Shown piece by piece: positions 16,648 to 27,478 of a DNA stretch of 42,211 nt. The number at the start of each line of letters is the position of its first letter. Position 1 is the stretch's first letter. The notes beneath the pieces were generated by a model, which searched no databases, had not been told where the DNA came from, and saw only the letters and a list, made by a program, of their open reading frames with translations. The position numbers and the translations under genes are program-made. Source of the DNA: Gammaproteobacteria bacterium (lineage in GTDB: Bacteria > Pseudomonadota > Gammaproteobacteria > SG8-11); assembly GCA_024641505.1 (NCBI GenBank), contig JAHECY010000031.1, positions 1 to 42,211 of the forward strand, in the 5' to 3' direction.

Positions 16648-18342
16648 GTGGAATTGACTGGTGCCGAGATCGTTGTCCGTTATCTCCAGGATGAAAGTGT
16701 AGAGTTCCTGTTCGGTTATCCCGGCGGGGCAGTGCTGCACATCTACGACGCCTTGTATAAGCAGGACAAGGTCAAGCATATTCTGGTGCGCCATGAACAG
16801 GCGGCAACCCACGCGGCGGACGGTTACGCTCGGTCCACCGGCAAACCCGGTGTGGTGCTGGTGACTTCAGGCCCCGGTGCCACCAATGCGGTTACCGGTA
16901 TCGCCACCGCCTACATGGATTCCATACCCATGGTCGTCATCACCGGCCAGGTGCCCACCGCCTTGATCGGTAACGACGCATTCCAGGAAGTGGATGCCGT
17001 TGGCATCACTCGTCCCTGCGTAAAACACAACTTTCTGGTAAAAGACGTAAAAGACATCGCCCAGACCCTGCGTAAAGCGTTTTATATCGCCACCACCGGT
17101 CGTCCGGGTCCGGTGGTGGTGGACATTCCCAAGGATATCACCGCGGCCAAGTGCGCCTATCAGTATCCCGAGACCGTGACCATGCGTTCCTATAATCCCA
17201 CGGTGAAGGGGCATACCGGCCAGATCCGGCGTGCCGTGGAAATGATGCTGGATGCCAAACGGCCCATGATCTACACAGGTGGCGGCGTGATCCTGGGCAA
17301 TGGCTCAGAATCCCTGGTGCAATTGACCCGAACTCTGGGTTACCCCATCACCAATACCTTGATGGGGCTGGGCGCTTATCCCGCCACCGACCGCCAGTTC
17401 CTGGGCATGCTGGGCATGCACGGTACCTATGAAGCCAATATGGCGATGCACCATGCGGATACCCTGATCGCGATTGGCGCCCGTTTCGACGACCGGGTCA
17501 CCGGCAACGTCAAAAAGTTTTGTCCCGATGCGCGCATCATTCATATCGATATCGATCCCTCGTCCATTTCGAAGAACGTCAAGGTGGACATTCCCATTGT
17601 CGGCAGCGTCGATGCGGTGCTCAAGGAAATGCTGCGCCTGATCAAGGACGGCGACGGCAAGCCAGACGCGGGGGCATTAAAGCAATGGTGGGCGCAAATC
17701 GAGGAATGGCGCGCGCTTAACTGCCTGAAATACGACACTACCGCGGAAGTCATCAAGCCGCAGTATGTACTGGAAAAACTCTATGAGATTACCAACGGCA
17801 ACGCTTTCGTAACATCCGATGTCGGCCAGCACCAGATGTGGTCGGCCCAGTACTATAAATTTGATTTGCCCCGGCGTTGGATCAACTCCGGGGGCTTGGG
17901 CACCATGGGTTTTGGTTTGCCCGCGGCCATGGGCGTACAGTTGGCCCATCCCGACGCCCAGGTGGCTTGCGTCACCGGTGAAGGCAGTATCCAGATGTGT
18001 ATTCAGGAGTTGGCGACCTGTAAACAGTACAAGCTGCCGATCAAGGTCATTACCCTGAACAACCGTTACCTGGGAATGGTGCGCCAATGGCAGGAATTCT
18101 TCTATGACCGGCGCTATTCCAATTCCTACATGGACTCTCTGCCGGATTTCGTGAAATTGGTGGAAGCCTACGGTCATGTGGGGATCCAGGTGACCAAGCC
18201 CGGTGATGTGGAAGGGGCATTGCGCGAAGCCTTCGGGCAAAAAGACCGCCTGGTGTTTATCGACTTCATCACCGATCAGAAAGAAAATGTTTATCCCATG
18301 ATTCCCGCCGGTGCGGGCCTCAATGAAATGATTCTGGTGTAA
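16648..18342 (+). CDS. ilvB: Acetolactate synthase large subunit
   Basis: The 564-residue ThDP enzyme (AHAS class, IlvB/IlvI type) catalyses the first common step of branched-chain amino acid synthesis from pyruvate. It has the catalytic Glu motif [16 protein letters not shown], the FAD/middle domain ([11 protein letters not shown]) and the ThDP site GEGSIQM...[12 protein letters not shown]. The GEG in place of GDG is, as I recall, usual for this IlvI-like clade. The GTG start at 16648 is preceded by GAGGTGGAGAAG. It is followed after 5 bp by ilvH and then ilvC, one operon. Confidence 0.97.
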   Translation: MELTGAEIVVRYLQDESVEFLFGYPGGAVLHIYDALYKQDKVKHILVRHEQAATHAADGYARSTGKPGVVLVTSGPGATNAVTGIATAYMDSIPMVVITGQVPTALIGNDAFQEVDAVGITRPCVKHNFLVKDVKDIAQTLRKAFYIATTGRPGPVVVDIPKDITAAKCAYQYPETVTMRSYNPTVKGHTGQIRRAVEMMLDAKRPMIYTGGGVILGNGSESLVQLTRTLGYPITNTLMGLGAYPATDRQFLGMLGMHGTYEANMAMHHADTLIAIGARFDDRVTGNVKKFCPDARIIHIDIDPSSISKNVKVDIPIVGSVDAVLKEMLRLIKDGDGKPDAGALKQWWAQIEEWRALNCLKYDTTAEVIKPQYVLEKLYEITNGNAFVTSDVGQHQMWSAQYYKFDLPRRWINSGGLGTMGFGLPAAMGVQLAHPDAQVACVTGEGSIQMCIQELATCKQYKLPIKVITLNNRYLGMVRQWQEFFYDRRYSNSYMDSLPDFVKLVEAYGHVGIQVTKPGDVEGALREAFGQKDRLVFIDFITDQKENVYPMIPAGAGLNEMILV

Positions 18343-18347
18343 TCGTA

Positions 18348-19944
<1,597 letters not shown>

Positions 19945-20007
19945 TTTGGCGCGCGCGTTGCTTAAAACAACGCTCTAGTCAATAGTGCTATCGGTGCGGA
20001 GACGGTC

Positions 20008-20643
20008 GTGGAGGCATACCATCACAGCGTAATTGCCCGCGAAGGCTGGTGGATCATCTTCCTGAGTTGCATGCCAGCCCTGATCGGTTTTTATCAGGGC
20101 TGGTATGTCACTGCTCTGGTGTGTCTGTTGCCGTTGCCGTTGCTGGCCTGGTATTTTCGTGATCCCACCCGGATCGTTCCCGCCGCCCCGTTGGGTATCG
20201 TCAGCCCCGCCGACGGTAACGTCACCGCCGTCGGAGCAGATTACGACCCCTTTCTCGAACGTGAATGCATTCGTATCACAATCGACATGAACTGGTATGG
20301 CGTGTTCAGTATCCGCAATCCCATGGAAGGCAAGATCCAGCGCCAATGGTTCGAACGCCCTGCCGGAACAGCCCCATGGCTGCTCGGTATGCGCATCTTC
20401 AGTCACTGGGTGCAAAGTGACGAGCATGACGACGTCGTGGTCTGCAAGGAGCCAAAATTGTGGCGTCTGCAGAGTGTTTTCTATCAACAGCCCGGTGAAC
20501 GTGTAGGGCAGGGGCAACGTTGCGGTTACCTGTATTTCGGCGCCCGGGTGCACGTGTTGTTGCCCGGTACGGCCCAGACGGCTTGCAAGGTCGGGGACCG
20601 GGTGCGGGCGGGCAGCGACCTGATCGCCCGGCTTGTCCATTGA
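20008..20643 (+). CDS. Degenerate phosphatidylserine decarboxylase homolog
   Basis: The 211-residue protein aligns with the short (archaetidylserine-type) Psd family. It has an N-terminal membrane segment pair, SPADGNVTAVG and a C-terminal GYLYFGARVHVLLPG. Active short Psd proteins have FGSR at that place; the Ser becomes the pyruvoyl cofactor after self-cleavage. Here it is Ala179 (GCC). The conserved His of the NVHVNR-type motif is also replaced (Phe100 in YGVFSIRNP). By family knowledge it should neither self-process nor decarboxylate. The frame is intact and adjacent to pssA, so a retained non-enzymatic role is possible. A GTG opens the frame; no convincing ribosome site is seen. Confidence 0.82.
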   Translation: MEAYHHSVIAREGWWIIFLSCMPALIGFYQGWYVTALVCLLPLPLLAWYFRDPTRIVPAAPLGIVSPADGNVTAVGADYDPFLERECIRITIDMNWYGVFSIRNPMEGKIQRQWFERPAGTAPWLLGMRIFSHWVQSDEHDDVVVCKEPKLWRLQSVFYQQPGERVGQGQRCGYLYFGARVHVLLPGTAQTACKVGDRVRAGSDLIARLVH

Positions 20644-20736
20644 CCCGCTATCACAGAAGCGTATCATGGTGCCCATTCACCGTACCGGGAATGCACATTG
20701 CAAGTCATGCGGTATCCCTGACCTTGAGCGCACACC

Positions 20737-21654
20737 ATGACCACCGAAACTGAAACTCCTGAAGCTGTCGAAGCCCCGGAAATCCCGGAAATCCCGGAAG
20801 TCCCCGAAGTTAAACGCCGGCGCGGCATCTATCTGTTGCCCAACCTGTTTACAACCGGTTGTTTGTTCGCGGGTTTCTATGCCATTGTCGCGGCCATGGG
20901 CCATCGATTCGAACCGGCGGCCATCGCGATCTTCGTGGCCATGATCATGGATGGCCTGGACGGCCGCATCGCGCGCCTGACCAACACCCAAAGCGATTTT
21001 GGCGCCCAGTATGACAGTCTCGCGGACATGGTGGCCTTCGGGTTGGCGCCGGGGCTGGTCATGTATATTTTCACTTTGTCCGAATTGGGTAAGCTGGGCT
21101 GGCTGGCATCGTTTATTTACACGGCATGCGCCGCCTTGCGCCTGGCACGGTTTAACACCCAGGTGGGGGTGGCGGATAAGCGCTATTTTCAAGGGCTCGC
21201 CAGTCCGTCCGCGGCGGCGGTGATGGCGGGTCTGGTATGGATCAGCACCGATTATGAGATCACCGGCATCGGCGTGATCGTGCCGGCGTTTATCAGCACC
21301 TTCCTGCTGGGTCTGCTCATGGTCAGCAATATCCGCTACCGCAGTTTCAAGGACCTGGATCTCAAGGGTAAGGTGCCGTTCGTTTCCGTGATCGTGATCA
21401 TGATGATCTTCGTGCTGGTGACCATTGATCCCCCCATCATATTGTTCGCGTTTTTCGCGCTTTATGCGCTGTCCGGGCCGATTGCCACACTGATCGGTTT
21501 GCGTAAAAGGCAACGGCAGCAGGCTGCAGGCACGGCCGAAGGGGTGGCGCCCGACGCACCGGCAGCCGAGGTGGTCGATGCGACCGATGGTAAGCAACAG
21601 CCGGCTAAAGACACCAAACCAGCGCCGGCTAAAGACACCAAACCACTGCATTGA
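20737..21654 (+). CDS. pssA: CDP-diacylglycerol-serine O-phosphatidyltransferase
   Basis: This 305-residue integral membrane protein makes phosphatidylserine from CDP-diacylglycerol and serine. The CDP-alcohol phosphatidyltransferase signature is complete: DGLDGRIARLTNTQSDFGAQ followed by YDSLAD. About seven to eight TM segments are visible. An acidic, proline-rich N-terminal tail (EAPEIPEIPEVPEV) and an Ala/Lys/Pro-rich C-terminal tail with a repeated AKDTKP unit extend the core. It lies 93 bp after the degenerate Psd homolog. A decarboxylase acting on its product must be supplied by another gene if phosphatidylethanolamine is made. Confidence 0.95.
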   Translation: MTTETETPEAVEAPEIPEIPEVPEVKRRRGIYLLPNLFTTGCLFAGFYAIVAAMGHRFEPAAIAIFVAMIMDGLDGRIARLTNTQSDFGAQYDSLADMVAFGLAPGLVMYIFTLSELGKLGWLASFIYTACAALRLARFNTQVGVADKRYFQGLASPSAAAVMAGLVWISTDYEITGIGVIVPAFISTFLLGLLMVSNIRYRSFKDLDLKGKVPFVSVIVIMMIFVLVTIDPPIILFAFFALYALSGPIATLIGLRKRQRQQAAGTAEGVAPDAPAAEVVDATDGKQQPAKDTKPAPAKDTKPLH

Positions 21655-21674
21655 GCCGTGCGCCACGGCGCATG

Positions 21675-21701
21675 AAAAAGGCCGGTATCGCTACCGGCCT
21701 T
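21675..21701 (-). terminator. Terminator between pssA and convergent lipoprotein gene
   Basis: A perfect 10-bp stem, AAGGCCGGTA with TACCGGCCTT (21678-21701), has a TCGC loop. On the minus strand it is followed by TTTTT, so it terminates the lipoprotein gene well. On the plus strand a weaker T-rich tail could also serve pssA. Confidence 0.85.
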
Positions 21702-21730
21702 GGCGATTTTCAGATTGCACGGTATCCGGA

Positions 21731-22324
21731 TTACATACCGGCGCTGGCATTCAACACTGAGCGGTCCTTGCTGTTCTGCCATTGGGTAAAATACTTTTCT
21801 TTCAACTTCTGGCGCTTGGCTTCATTTTTTTCCGCCATTTGCTGGCCCATATCATTGGGTTCCACACGCTTCATGGCCTTGTGCAGTACCTCCAGTTTAG
21901 CCTGGTCCTGTTGGCCGTTCTGGGGACGGAACTTGAATCCGATGCCGACACCCATGGGGATGGTTTCCACGGTAACATAATATTTTTTGCCGGCCTGAAC
22001 TTCGGCTTCCATGAAATCCGCGGTAAAGCCCGCGAGCATGAATGTGTATTTTCCAGGATCGACTTCATAGGCCAGCTGGTGCTTGGGCAGCAGTTGACCA
22101 ATGTATTTGTCATCCTGATAGAGCATGGCGTAGGTGCCGGCGCCACCGGCGCTGCCCATCATAAAAGACATGCCACCGCGATCCGGACGTAAGAACACGA
22201 TCATGGCTTTGCCGGTGACGGGGCTGGTGACGTTTGGCGTGACCACGTTATAAGGTGTGCTGCCGCAGCCGTACAAGGCTACCGCAAGAAAAGACAATAC
22301 GGCAAAACGTAGAACTGTTTGCAT
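21731..22324 (-). CDS. DUF2846-like lipoprotein (paralog 1)
   Basis: The 197-residue protein has a lipobox signal (LAVALYGCGS, Cys20). A beta-rich domain follows with KAMIVFLRPDRGG, LPKHQLAYEVDPGKYTFML and QAGKKYYVTVE, the pattern of DUF2846-type envelope lipoproteins. The charged C-terminal helix is RQKLKEKYFTQW. It is a clear paralog of the next gene: they share KxxxIFLRPxR, PPKHQ/LPKHQ, FMxxGxTADF, TGKKYFV-like and LRPQNGQ segments. Function is unknown. AGGAGCCACCCC precedes the ATG. Confidence 0.75.
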   Translation of the reverse strand: MQTVLRFAVLSFLAVALYGCGSTPYNVVTPNVTSPVTGKAMIVFLRPDRGGMSFMMGSAGGAGTYAMLYQDDKYIGQLLPKHQLAYEVDPGKYTFMLAGFTADFMEAEVQAGKKYYVTVETIPMGVGIGFKFRPQNGQQDQAKLEVLHKAMKRVEPNDMGQQMAEKNEAKRQKLKEKYFTQWQNSKDRSVLNASAGM

Positions 22325-22477
22325 GGGGTGGCTCCTTTTATTGCTTATATTTTGGGCGGGTACTGTTAGCGGTTATCGGCGAAAATCGGCAGGGCTTGAG
22401 TACCAATATTGCTCACAACACGGCGCAAAAGGCGCCGTAAAAAACTCCGTGCGAGCCGGTTTTATAAAGGGGGGTAC

Positions 22478-23053
22478 TTAGTATCCCGATGTTGATTCCA
22501 GTGTCGGTCGCACGGGTTTTTGCAGCCATTCCGTATAGTAATCCAGTTTCATGCGTGCCCGTTGCACCTCGTTTTTGGCCGCCTGTTCGAGGGCATAGTC
22601 GCTGGCAACGATCTGCCGCATTTTTAGGTGCCAGTAGTCCAGGGTTTTCTGATTGATCTGGCCATTTTGCGGCCGCAGTGAATAACTGGTGCCATTGAAC
22701 ATAGGACGCGGCTCCACCACCACGAAATATTTCTTGCCCGTTTCCAGGTGCGCCAGCAGGAAATCCGCGGTGATGCCGGTAATCATGAAGGTATGCTCCC
22801 CCGGCGTTGCCTGATAGACGAATTGATGTTTGGGCGGGATATGGATCAGATAGTTATCGCCGTCGTACAGGGGTGTCGCTTCCGCACCGCCCAGAAAAGT
22901 TTCGAAACGTCGTGGTCGCAAGAAGATCACCAACGCCTTACCCGGTTCCGGTTGCGTCACCGGCGGCTGCACCACGGTGAAATAACGGGGCAGCGGTGTG
23001 CAAGCAACACTGACGATGCTTAAAGCCAGGATCAGGAAGACGATACGGTGCAT
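22478..23053 (-). CDS. DUF2846-like lipoprotein (paralog 2)
   Basis: From the ATG at 23053 it has 191 residues; a TTG at 23071 opens the frame earlier but lacks a ribosome site, while AAGG stands before the ATG. The signal peptide ends LSIVSVACTP, a lipobox. The mature protein shares the beta-rich core and motif order of paralog 1 (KALVIFLRPRR, PPKHQFVYQATPGEHTFMITGITADF, ETGKKYFVVVE, LRPQNGQINQ). It precedes paralog 1 on the same strand with a 150-bp gap, a tandem duplication that has diverged widely. It is divergent from leuA. Confidence 0.72.
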   Translation of the reverse strand: MHRIVFLILALSIVSVACTPLPRYFTVVQPPVTQPEPGKALVIFLRPRRFETFLGGAEATPLYDGDNYLIHIPPKHQFVYQATPGEHTFMITGITADFLLAHLETGKKYFVVVEPRPMFNGTSYSLRPQNGQINQKTLDYWHLKMRQIVASDYALEQAAKNEVQRARMKLDYYTEWLQKPVRPTLESTSGY

Positions 23054-23215
23054 AACGCTTTGCCTTGTCAATGGTGTTGGTATAAAAGCTCCGGTCGACA
23101 GCCAGTTTAACGCGTTTTTCCAAATTTTTTCAGCGGGTTATTGCCGGGATGAACACCACAGGCTTTCCCATCGGCCGCCACAATACGGTATCATGACGCC
23201 ATTGTGGAGAATCTT

Positions 23216-24751
23216 ATGACTGACAGATTGATTATTTTCGATACCACGTTACGCGATGGCGAGCAAAGTCCCGGCGCCTCCATGACCAAGGATGAGAAAG
23301 TACGTATTGCCAAAGCGCTGGAGCGCATGCGCGTGGATATTATCGAAGCCGGATTTCCCATCGCCAGTCCCGGTGATTTCGCCGCGGTGCAGGCGGTGGC
23401 AACAGCGGTGAAAGAGTCACGGGTGTGCGGTTTGGCGCGCGCCCTGGACACCGACATCGATCGCGCCGGCGAAGCCTTGAAAACAGCCGTGGCACCACGT
23501 ATACACACCTTCATTGCGACTTCGCCCATTCATATGCAGAAAAAATTGCGCATGGAGCCGGACCAGGTGGTGGCGCAGGCGGTACGCGCCGTCAAGCGGG
23601 CGCGCCAGTTTACCGATGATGTTGAGTTCTCGCCGGAAGACGCGGGCCGCTCGGACCCGGATTTTCTGTGCCGTATCCTGGAGGCGGTGATCGACGCCGG
23701 CGCCGGTACCTTGAACATTCCCGATACCGTAGGTTATGCCATGCCGGAACAGTTCGGCGCCCTGATCCGCCAGTTGCGCGAGCGCATACCCAATGCCGAT
23801 AAGGCGGTCTTTTCCGTGCACTGTCATAACGACCTGGGGCTGGCGGTAGCCAATTCCCTGGCAGCGGTCGCCAACGGTGCGCGTCAGGTGGAATGCACGA
23901 TCAACGGCCTGGGGGAGCGGGCGGGTAACGCCGCGCTGGAAGAAATCGTGATGGCGGTGCGCACGCGTGAGGATTACTTCAAATGCAACACCAATCTGGA
24001 CACCACCCAGATAGTGCCCGCGTCGCGCCTGGTGGCCGGCATTACCGGCTTCGCGGTGCAGCCCAACAAGGCCATCGTCGGCGTCAATGCCTTCGCCCAT
24101 GAATCGGGCATTCACCAGGACGGCGTGCTGAAGAGCCGGGAAACCTATGAGATCATGCACGCCGAGGATGTGGGCTGGAGCGCCAATCGCATGGTGCTCG
24201 GTAAACATTCGGGACGCAATGCGTTTCGCACCCGGTTGCAGGAACTGGGCGTGAGTTTTGTCACCGAGGAAGAGCTCAATGACGCCTTCGGCCGATTCAA
24301 GGATCTGGCGGACAAGAAGCATGAAATCTACGACGATGATCTTCAGGCCCTGGTTACCGATGCCAATCTGGAAGCAGGTAATGAACGGGTAAAACTGCTG
24401 ACCTTGCGCGTTTGCTCCGAAACCGGAGAAACCCCTGAAGCGCATCTCACCCTATGGTTCGACGGTGGTGAGCATGGAGCCCAGGCTCAGGGGGGCGGGC
24501 CGGTGGATGCTTCCTACCGAGCGATTGAATCGGTGGTAAAGAGCGGCGCCACCTTGTTGTTGTATTCGGTGAATAATATCACCACCGGTACCGATGCCCA
24601 GGGCGAAGTGACGGTGCGTCTGGAGAAAGGCGGCCGCATCGTCAATGGCCAGGGCGCCGATACCGATATCGTCATCGCATCGGCGAAGGCCTATGTGAAT
24701 GCGGTCAACAAGATCATTGCGCCTGCAGCCAAGGCGCATCCGCAAGTCTAG
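23216..24751 (+). CDS. leuA: 2-isopropylmalate synthase
   Basis: The enzyme has 511 residues and condenses 2-ketoisovalerate with acetyl-CoA, the first committed step to leucine. The HMGL-like TIM barrel starts [18 protein letters not shown] with the metal/catalytic motif, continues with [18 protein letters not shown] (metal-binding His pair) and [15 protein letters not shown]-terminal allosteric domain (from about 390) includes [21 protein letters not shown], the leucine feedback region. The ATG at 23216 is preceded by GTGGAGAA. It complements ilvBHC upstream, although four other genes lie between. Confidence 0.97.
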   Translation: MTDRLIIFDTTLRDGEQSPGASMTKDEKVRIAKALERMRVDIIEAGFPIASPGDFAAVQAVATAVKESRVCGLARALDTDIDRAGEALKTAVAPRIHTFIATSPIHMQKKLRMEPDQVVAQAVRAVKRARQFTDDVEFSPEDAGRSDPDFLCRILEAVIDAGAGTLNIPDTVGYAMPEQFGALIRQLRERIPNADKAVFSVHCHNDLGLAVANSLAAVANGARQVECTINGLGERAGNAALEEIVMAVRTREDYFKCNTNLDTTQIVPASRLVAGITGFAVQPNKAIVGVNAFAHESGIHQDGVLKSRETYEIMHAEDVGWSANRMVLGKHSGRNAFRTRLQELGVSFVTEEELNDAFGRFKDLADKKHEIYDDDLQALVTDANLEAGNERVKLLTLRVCSETGETPEAHLTLWFDGGEHGAQAQGGGPVDASYRAIESVVKSGATLLLYSVNNITTGTDAQGEVTVRLEKGGRIVNGQGADTDIVIASAKAYVNAVNKIIAPAAKAHPQV

Positions 24752-24759
24752 GAGCGAAC

Positions 24760-25563
24760 GTGCAAGGCCAGGACTACTATCTGGATCAGCTTGGTATTCA
24801 GCGCTGGGTCCGGCGGTCAACACCGACGGCGCCGGCCATTGCGCCGGAGGTGGTGCTGTCCCCTTCCGTTACCGACATCGGCGCAGGTAGCGCTGCGGCG
24901 GCGTCAGTGGCGCCGTCACTGGAGGTCGAAGCGCCTCGCCCGCGCACCCCGCAACCCACTCCGGCGACGGACCGTGGCAGCGCCTGGGAAACATTGCGCC
25001 GCCAGGTCGCGGCGTGCCAGGCCTGCGGGCTGGAAGCCACGCGCACTCAGACCGTGTTCGGGGTGGGTGCTGTCAGCGCGGACTGGATGGTGATCGGGGA
25101 GGCCCCCGGCGCCGAGGAGGACCGGCAGGGTGAGCCGTTCGTGGGCCGGGCCGGGCAACTGCTTAATGCCATGCTCACGGCGATCGGATTAGCGCGAGAA
25201 CAGGTGTACATCGCCAATGTCCTCAAATGCCGGCCACCCAATAACCGCGATCCCCTGCCGGCGGAGGTGGCCCATTGTGAACCGTTCCTGCTGCAGCAGG
25301 TGGCGCTGGTGCAGCCCCGATTGATCCTCGCCTTGGGGCGTATTGCTGCACAAAATCTTCTCAAGACCGATATACCTATCAGCCGGTTGCGGGGCCAGGT
25401 ATTCACTTACAGTGATAAGAATATACCGGTAGTGGTGACCTACCATCCGGCCTACTTGTTGCGATCCCCGGGTGAAAAACGCAAGGCCTGGGAAGACTTG
25501 AAACTGGCCCGACGCATCAGCCGTGACGGGACTCAGGAGCTAACCGAGCAGATTATTTCATGA
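24760..25563 (+). CDS. Uracil-DNA glycosylase, family 4 (Fe-S)
   Basis: The 267-residue protein excises uracil from DNA. The family-4 signature is complete: CxxC (ACQACG), GEAPGAEED as motif [14 protein letters not shown] with the third Cys, HCEPFL with the fourth Cys, and HPAYLLR as motif B. The four Cys bind a 4Fe-4S cluster. An Ala/Pro-rich, low-complexity N-terminal extension (about residues 20-75) precedes the enzyme domain, as often seen when the gene sits next to rimI. It has a GTG start with GGAGCGAAC upstream and overlaps rimI by 4 bp. Confidence 0.93.
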   Translation: MQGQDYYLDQLGIQRWVRRSTPTAPAIAPEVVLSPSVTDIGAGSAAAASVAPSLEVEAPRPRTPQPTPATDRGSAWETLRRQVAACQACGLEATRTQTVFGVGAVSADWMVIGEAPGAEEDRQGEPFVGRAGQLLNAMLTAIGLAREQVYIANVLKCRPPNNRDPLPAEVAHCEPFLLQQVALVQPRLILALGRIAAQNLLKTDIPISRLRGQVFTYSDKNIPVVVTYHPAYLLRSPGEKRKAWEDLKLARRISRDGTQELTEQIIS

Positions 25564-26027
25564 GCGCGGTCCGAGAAACGCTTTTTCCAGCGCTACGTCC
25601 CATGCAGGTGGAGGACGTGGACGCTGTTCATGCTATCGAACTTCAGGTCTATCCTTTTCCCTGGACCGAAGGCATATTCCGCGACTGCCTGCTCATGGGC
25701 TATTGTTCCTGGGTGGTTGAACAACACGACACGGTTGTCGGCTATGGCCTGATGTCCACCGGCGCCGGGGAAGCGCATATTCTCAATCTGTGCATGCGCC
25801 CGGAAGACCAGGGTAAAGGTCTGGGGCGCCGCATGCTGGAACATTTGATAGCGTTGGCGCGGCACCACAAGGCGCAAACGGTGTTTCTGGAAGTGCGGCC
25901 GTCCAATGTGGTGGCATTCAATCTCTATCACAGCTTGGGGTTTAACGAGATCGGTCAGCGTAAATCTTATTATCCCGCGAAAAACGGCCGGGAAGATGCC
26001 ATGATCCTGGCCAAGGAGCTCGTTTAG
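25560..26027 (+). CDS. rimI: Ribosomal protein S18 alanine N-acetyltransferase
   Basis: The 155-residue GNAT enzyme acetylates the N-terminal alanine of S18. The acetyl-CoA site is RPEDQGKGLGRRML, and the RimI-type ending VRPSNVVAFNLYHSLGFNEIGQRKSYYP contains the catalytic Glu and Tyr region. ATGA overlap with the glycosylase gene indicates coupling; miaA follows after 3 bp. The three form a compact operon. Confidence 0.93.
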   Translation: MSAVRETLFPALRPMQVEDVDAVHAIELQVYPFPWTEGIFRDCLLMGYCSWVVEQHDTVVGYGLMSTGAGEAHILNLCMRPEDQGKGLGRRMLEHLIALARHHKAQTVFLEVRPSNVVAFNLYHSLGFNEIGQRKSYYPAKNGREDAMILAKELV

Positions 26028-26030
26028 TCC

Positions 26031-26975
26031 ATGACCCCGGCGCCCCGGGTCGTTTTCCTGATGGGTCCCACCGCCGCGGGCAAGACCGATGTAGCGGTCC
26101 ATCTGGTGGAACACTTGCCCTGCGAAATTATCAGCGTTGATTCCGCTCTGGTGTACCGGGGCATGGACATTGGTACCGCCAAACCCGATGCCGCGCTTCT
26201 CGCCCGGGCGCCACATCACCTCATTGATATTTGTGATCCCACGGAAGCCTATTCCGCCGGACGTTTCCGTCAGGAGGCGTTGGCGTTGATTGAGGAAATT
26301 CAGGGCCGGGGACGGATCCCCCTGCTGGTGGGCGGCACCATGCTGTATTTCAATATTCTGGAGAAAGGCATCGCCGCTTTGCCTCGGGCGGATGCCATGC
26401 TGCGTCAGCGGCTGGAACAGGAAGCGGCACAGTTGGGGTGGGGAGGCATGCATGAAAAACTGCAACACCTGGATCCTGCCGCGGCTGCCCACATCCATCC
26501 TAACGATCCTCAGCGCATCCAACGGGCGCTGGAGGTGTATCTGCTCACCGGCAAACCCTTGAGCCAGTGGCAACGTGAGCAAGACCCTGTCGAACCGTTT
26601 CCCTACACGACCTTAAAAATCGCCCTGGCACCGGCGGCACGGTCCGTGTTGCACGAGCGTATTGCCCAGCGCTTCAGCGCCATGGTGGCAGCCGGCTTGG
26701 TGGACGAAGTCCGGGCGTTGCGTGAACGGTGGTCCCTGCACGAGGATCTGCCGTCGATGCGCGCCGTAGGTTACCGCCAGGTGTGGGACTATCTGGAGCG
26801 GCGTAGCGACCGGGAGACCATGGTAGAAAAAGGGATTATTGCTACGCGCCAGCTCGCGAAACGTCAACTGACCTGGTTGCGGGCCATGACCGGCGTGCAG
26901 TGGTTCGATAGCACCCAAAGCAAATTATGGCCGCAATTAAAGGAATTGATTGAAAAAGCCGAGGTCTCACCGTGA
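26031..26975 (+). CDS. miaA: tRNA dimethylallyltransferase
   Basis: The 314-residue enzyme adds dimethylallyl to A37 of tRNAs reading UNN codons. The P-loop is GPTAAGKTD, followed by DSALVYRGMDIGTAKP (substrate-binding Asp and tRNA recognition), LVGGTMLYF, and AVGYRQVWDYL near the C-terminus. It is the usual neighbour of hfq in gammaproteobacteria. It lies directly behind rimI. Confidence 0.97.
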   Translation: MTPAPRVVFLMGPTAAGKTDVAVHLVEHLPCEIISVDSALVYRGMDIGTAKPDAALLARAPHHLIDICDPTEAYSAGRFRQEALALIEEIQGRGRIPLLVGGTMLYFNILEKGIAALPRADAMLRQRLEQEAAQLGWGGMHEKLQHLDPAAAAHIHPNDPQRIQRALEVYLLTGKPLSQWQREQDPVEPFPYTTLKIALAPAARSVLHERIAQRFSAMVAAGLVDEVRALRERWSLHEDLPSMRAVGYRQVWDYLERRSDRETMVEKGIIATRQLAKRQLTWLRAMTGVQWFDSTQSKLWPQLKELIEKAEVSP

Positions 26976-27015
26976 GCGCGTGAATCAATCTATGCTAGAC
27001 TCAATGGTGAACGTG

Positions 27016-27038
27016 CTGGCAATTCCTCAAGGGAATTG
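27016..27038 (+). promoter_or_regulatory. Perfect hairpin in the miaA-hfq spacer
   Basis: GGCAATTCC and GGAATTGCC form a perfect 9-bp stem around a TCAAG loop. No T run follows, so it is not a standard terminator. It may be an mRNA-processing or regulatory element. hfq probably has its own promoter in the AT-rich segment 27100-27190, followed by AAGGAGAG before its ATG. Confidence 0.45.
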
Positions 27039-27194
27039 CCGACGTTACGGGTGAATATCATGGAAGACTTCGTAAGTACTTTAAGCAGATGTTGATTTTA
27101 GAAGGCGTAATTCCATCCGATATTGGATAGACTCAATGACAATTTACAAAAATATTGAGAATTATAAACAATATAAATAATAAGGAGAGTACCC

Positions 27195-27449
27195 ATGTCA
27201 AAAGGGCAATCGTTACAAGACCCTTTCTTGAATGCCTTAAGAAAAGAAAGAATTCAAGTCTCAATTTTCCTCGTCAACGGAATTAAACTACAAGGGCAAA
27301 TTGAGTCCTTCGACCAGTTCGTCGTGCTCTTAAAAAATAGTGTCAGCCAAATGGTTTATAAACACGCGATTTCCACCATCGTGCCGGCACGCAATGTCAA
27401 ATTACCCCACTTCGAAGAAGGAGCGGAACCTGGACCTGGTCACAGCTAA
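27195..27449 (+). CDS. hfq: RNA chaperone Hfq
   Basis: This 84-residue Sm-like protein forms hexamers that pair small RNAs with mRNAs. Sm1 ([28 protein letters not shown]) and Sm2 ([13 protein letters not shown]) are fully conserved, including the YKHA proximal-face motif. The disordered C-terminal tail is short. AAGGAGAG before the ATG is a strong ribosome site. It heads the hfq-hflX-hflK-hflC run. Confidence 0.98.
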   Translation: MSKGQSLQDPFLNALRKERIQVSIFLVNGIKLQGQIESFDQFVVLLKNSVSQMVYKHAISTIVPARNVKLPHFEEGAEPGPGHS

Positions 27450-27478
27450 CAGCGATTTTCCAATCCCGGGAGGTCTGA

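Noticed and set aside
20677-21666. Antisense open frame opposite pssA
   Set aside because: It has low-complexity His/Asp/Gly-rich translation opposite an intact pssA.
23417-24445. Long antisense open frame opposite leuA
   Set aside because: leuA is intact and conserved throughout this interval; the antisense frame resembles no family.
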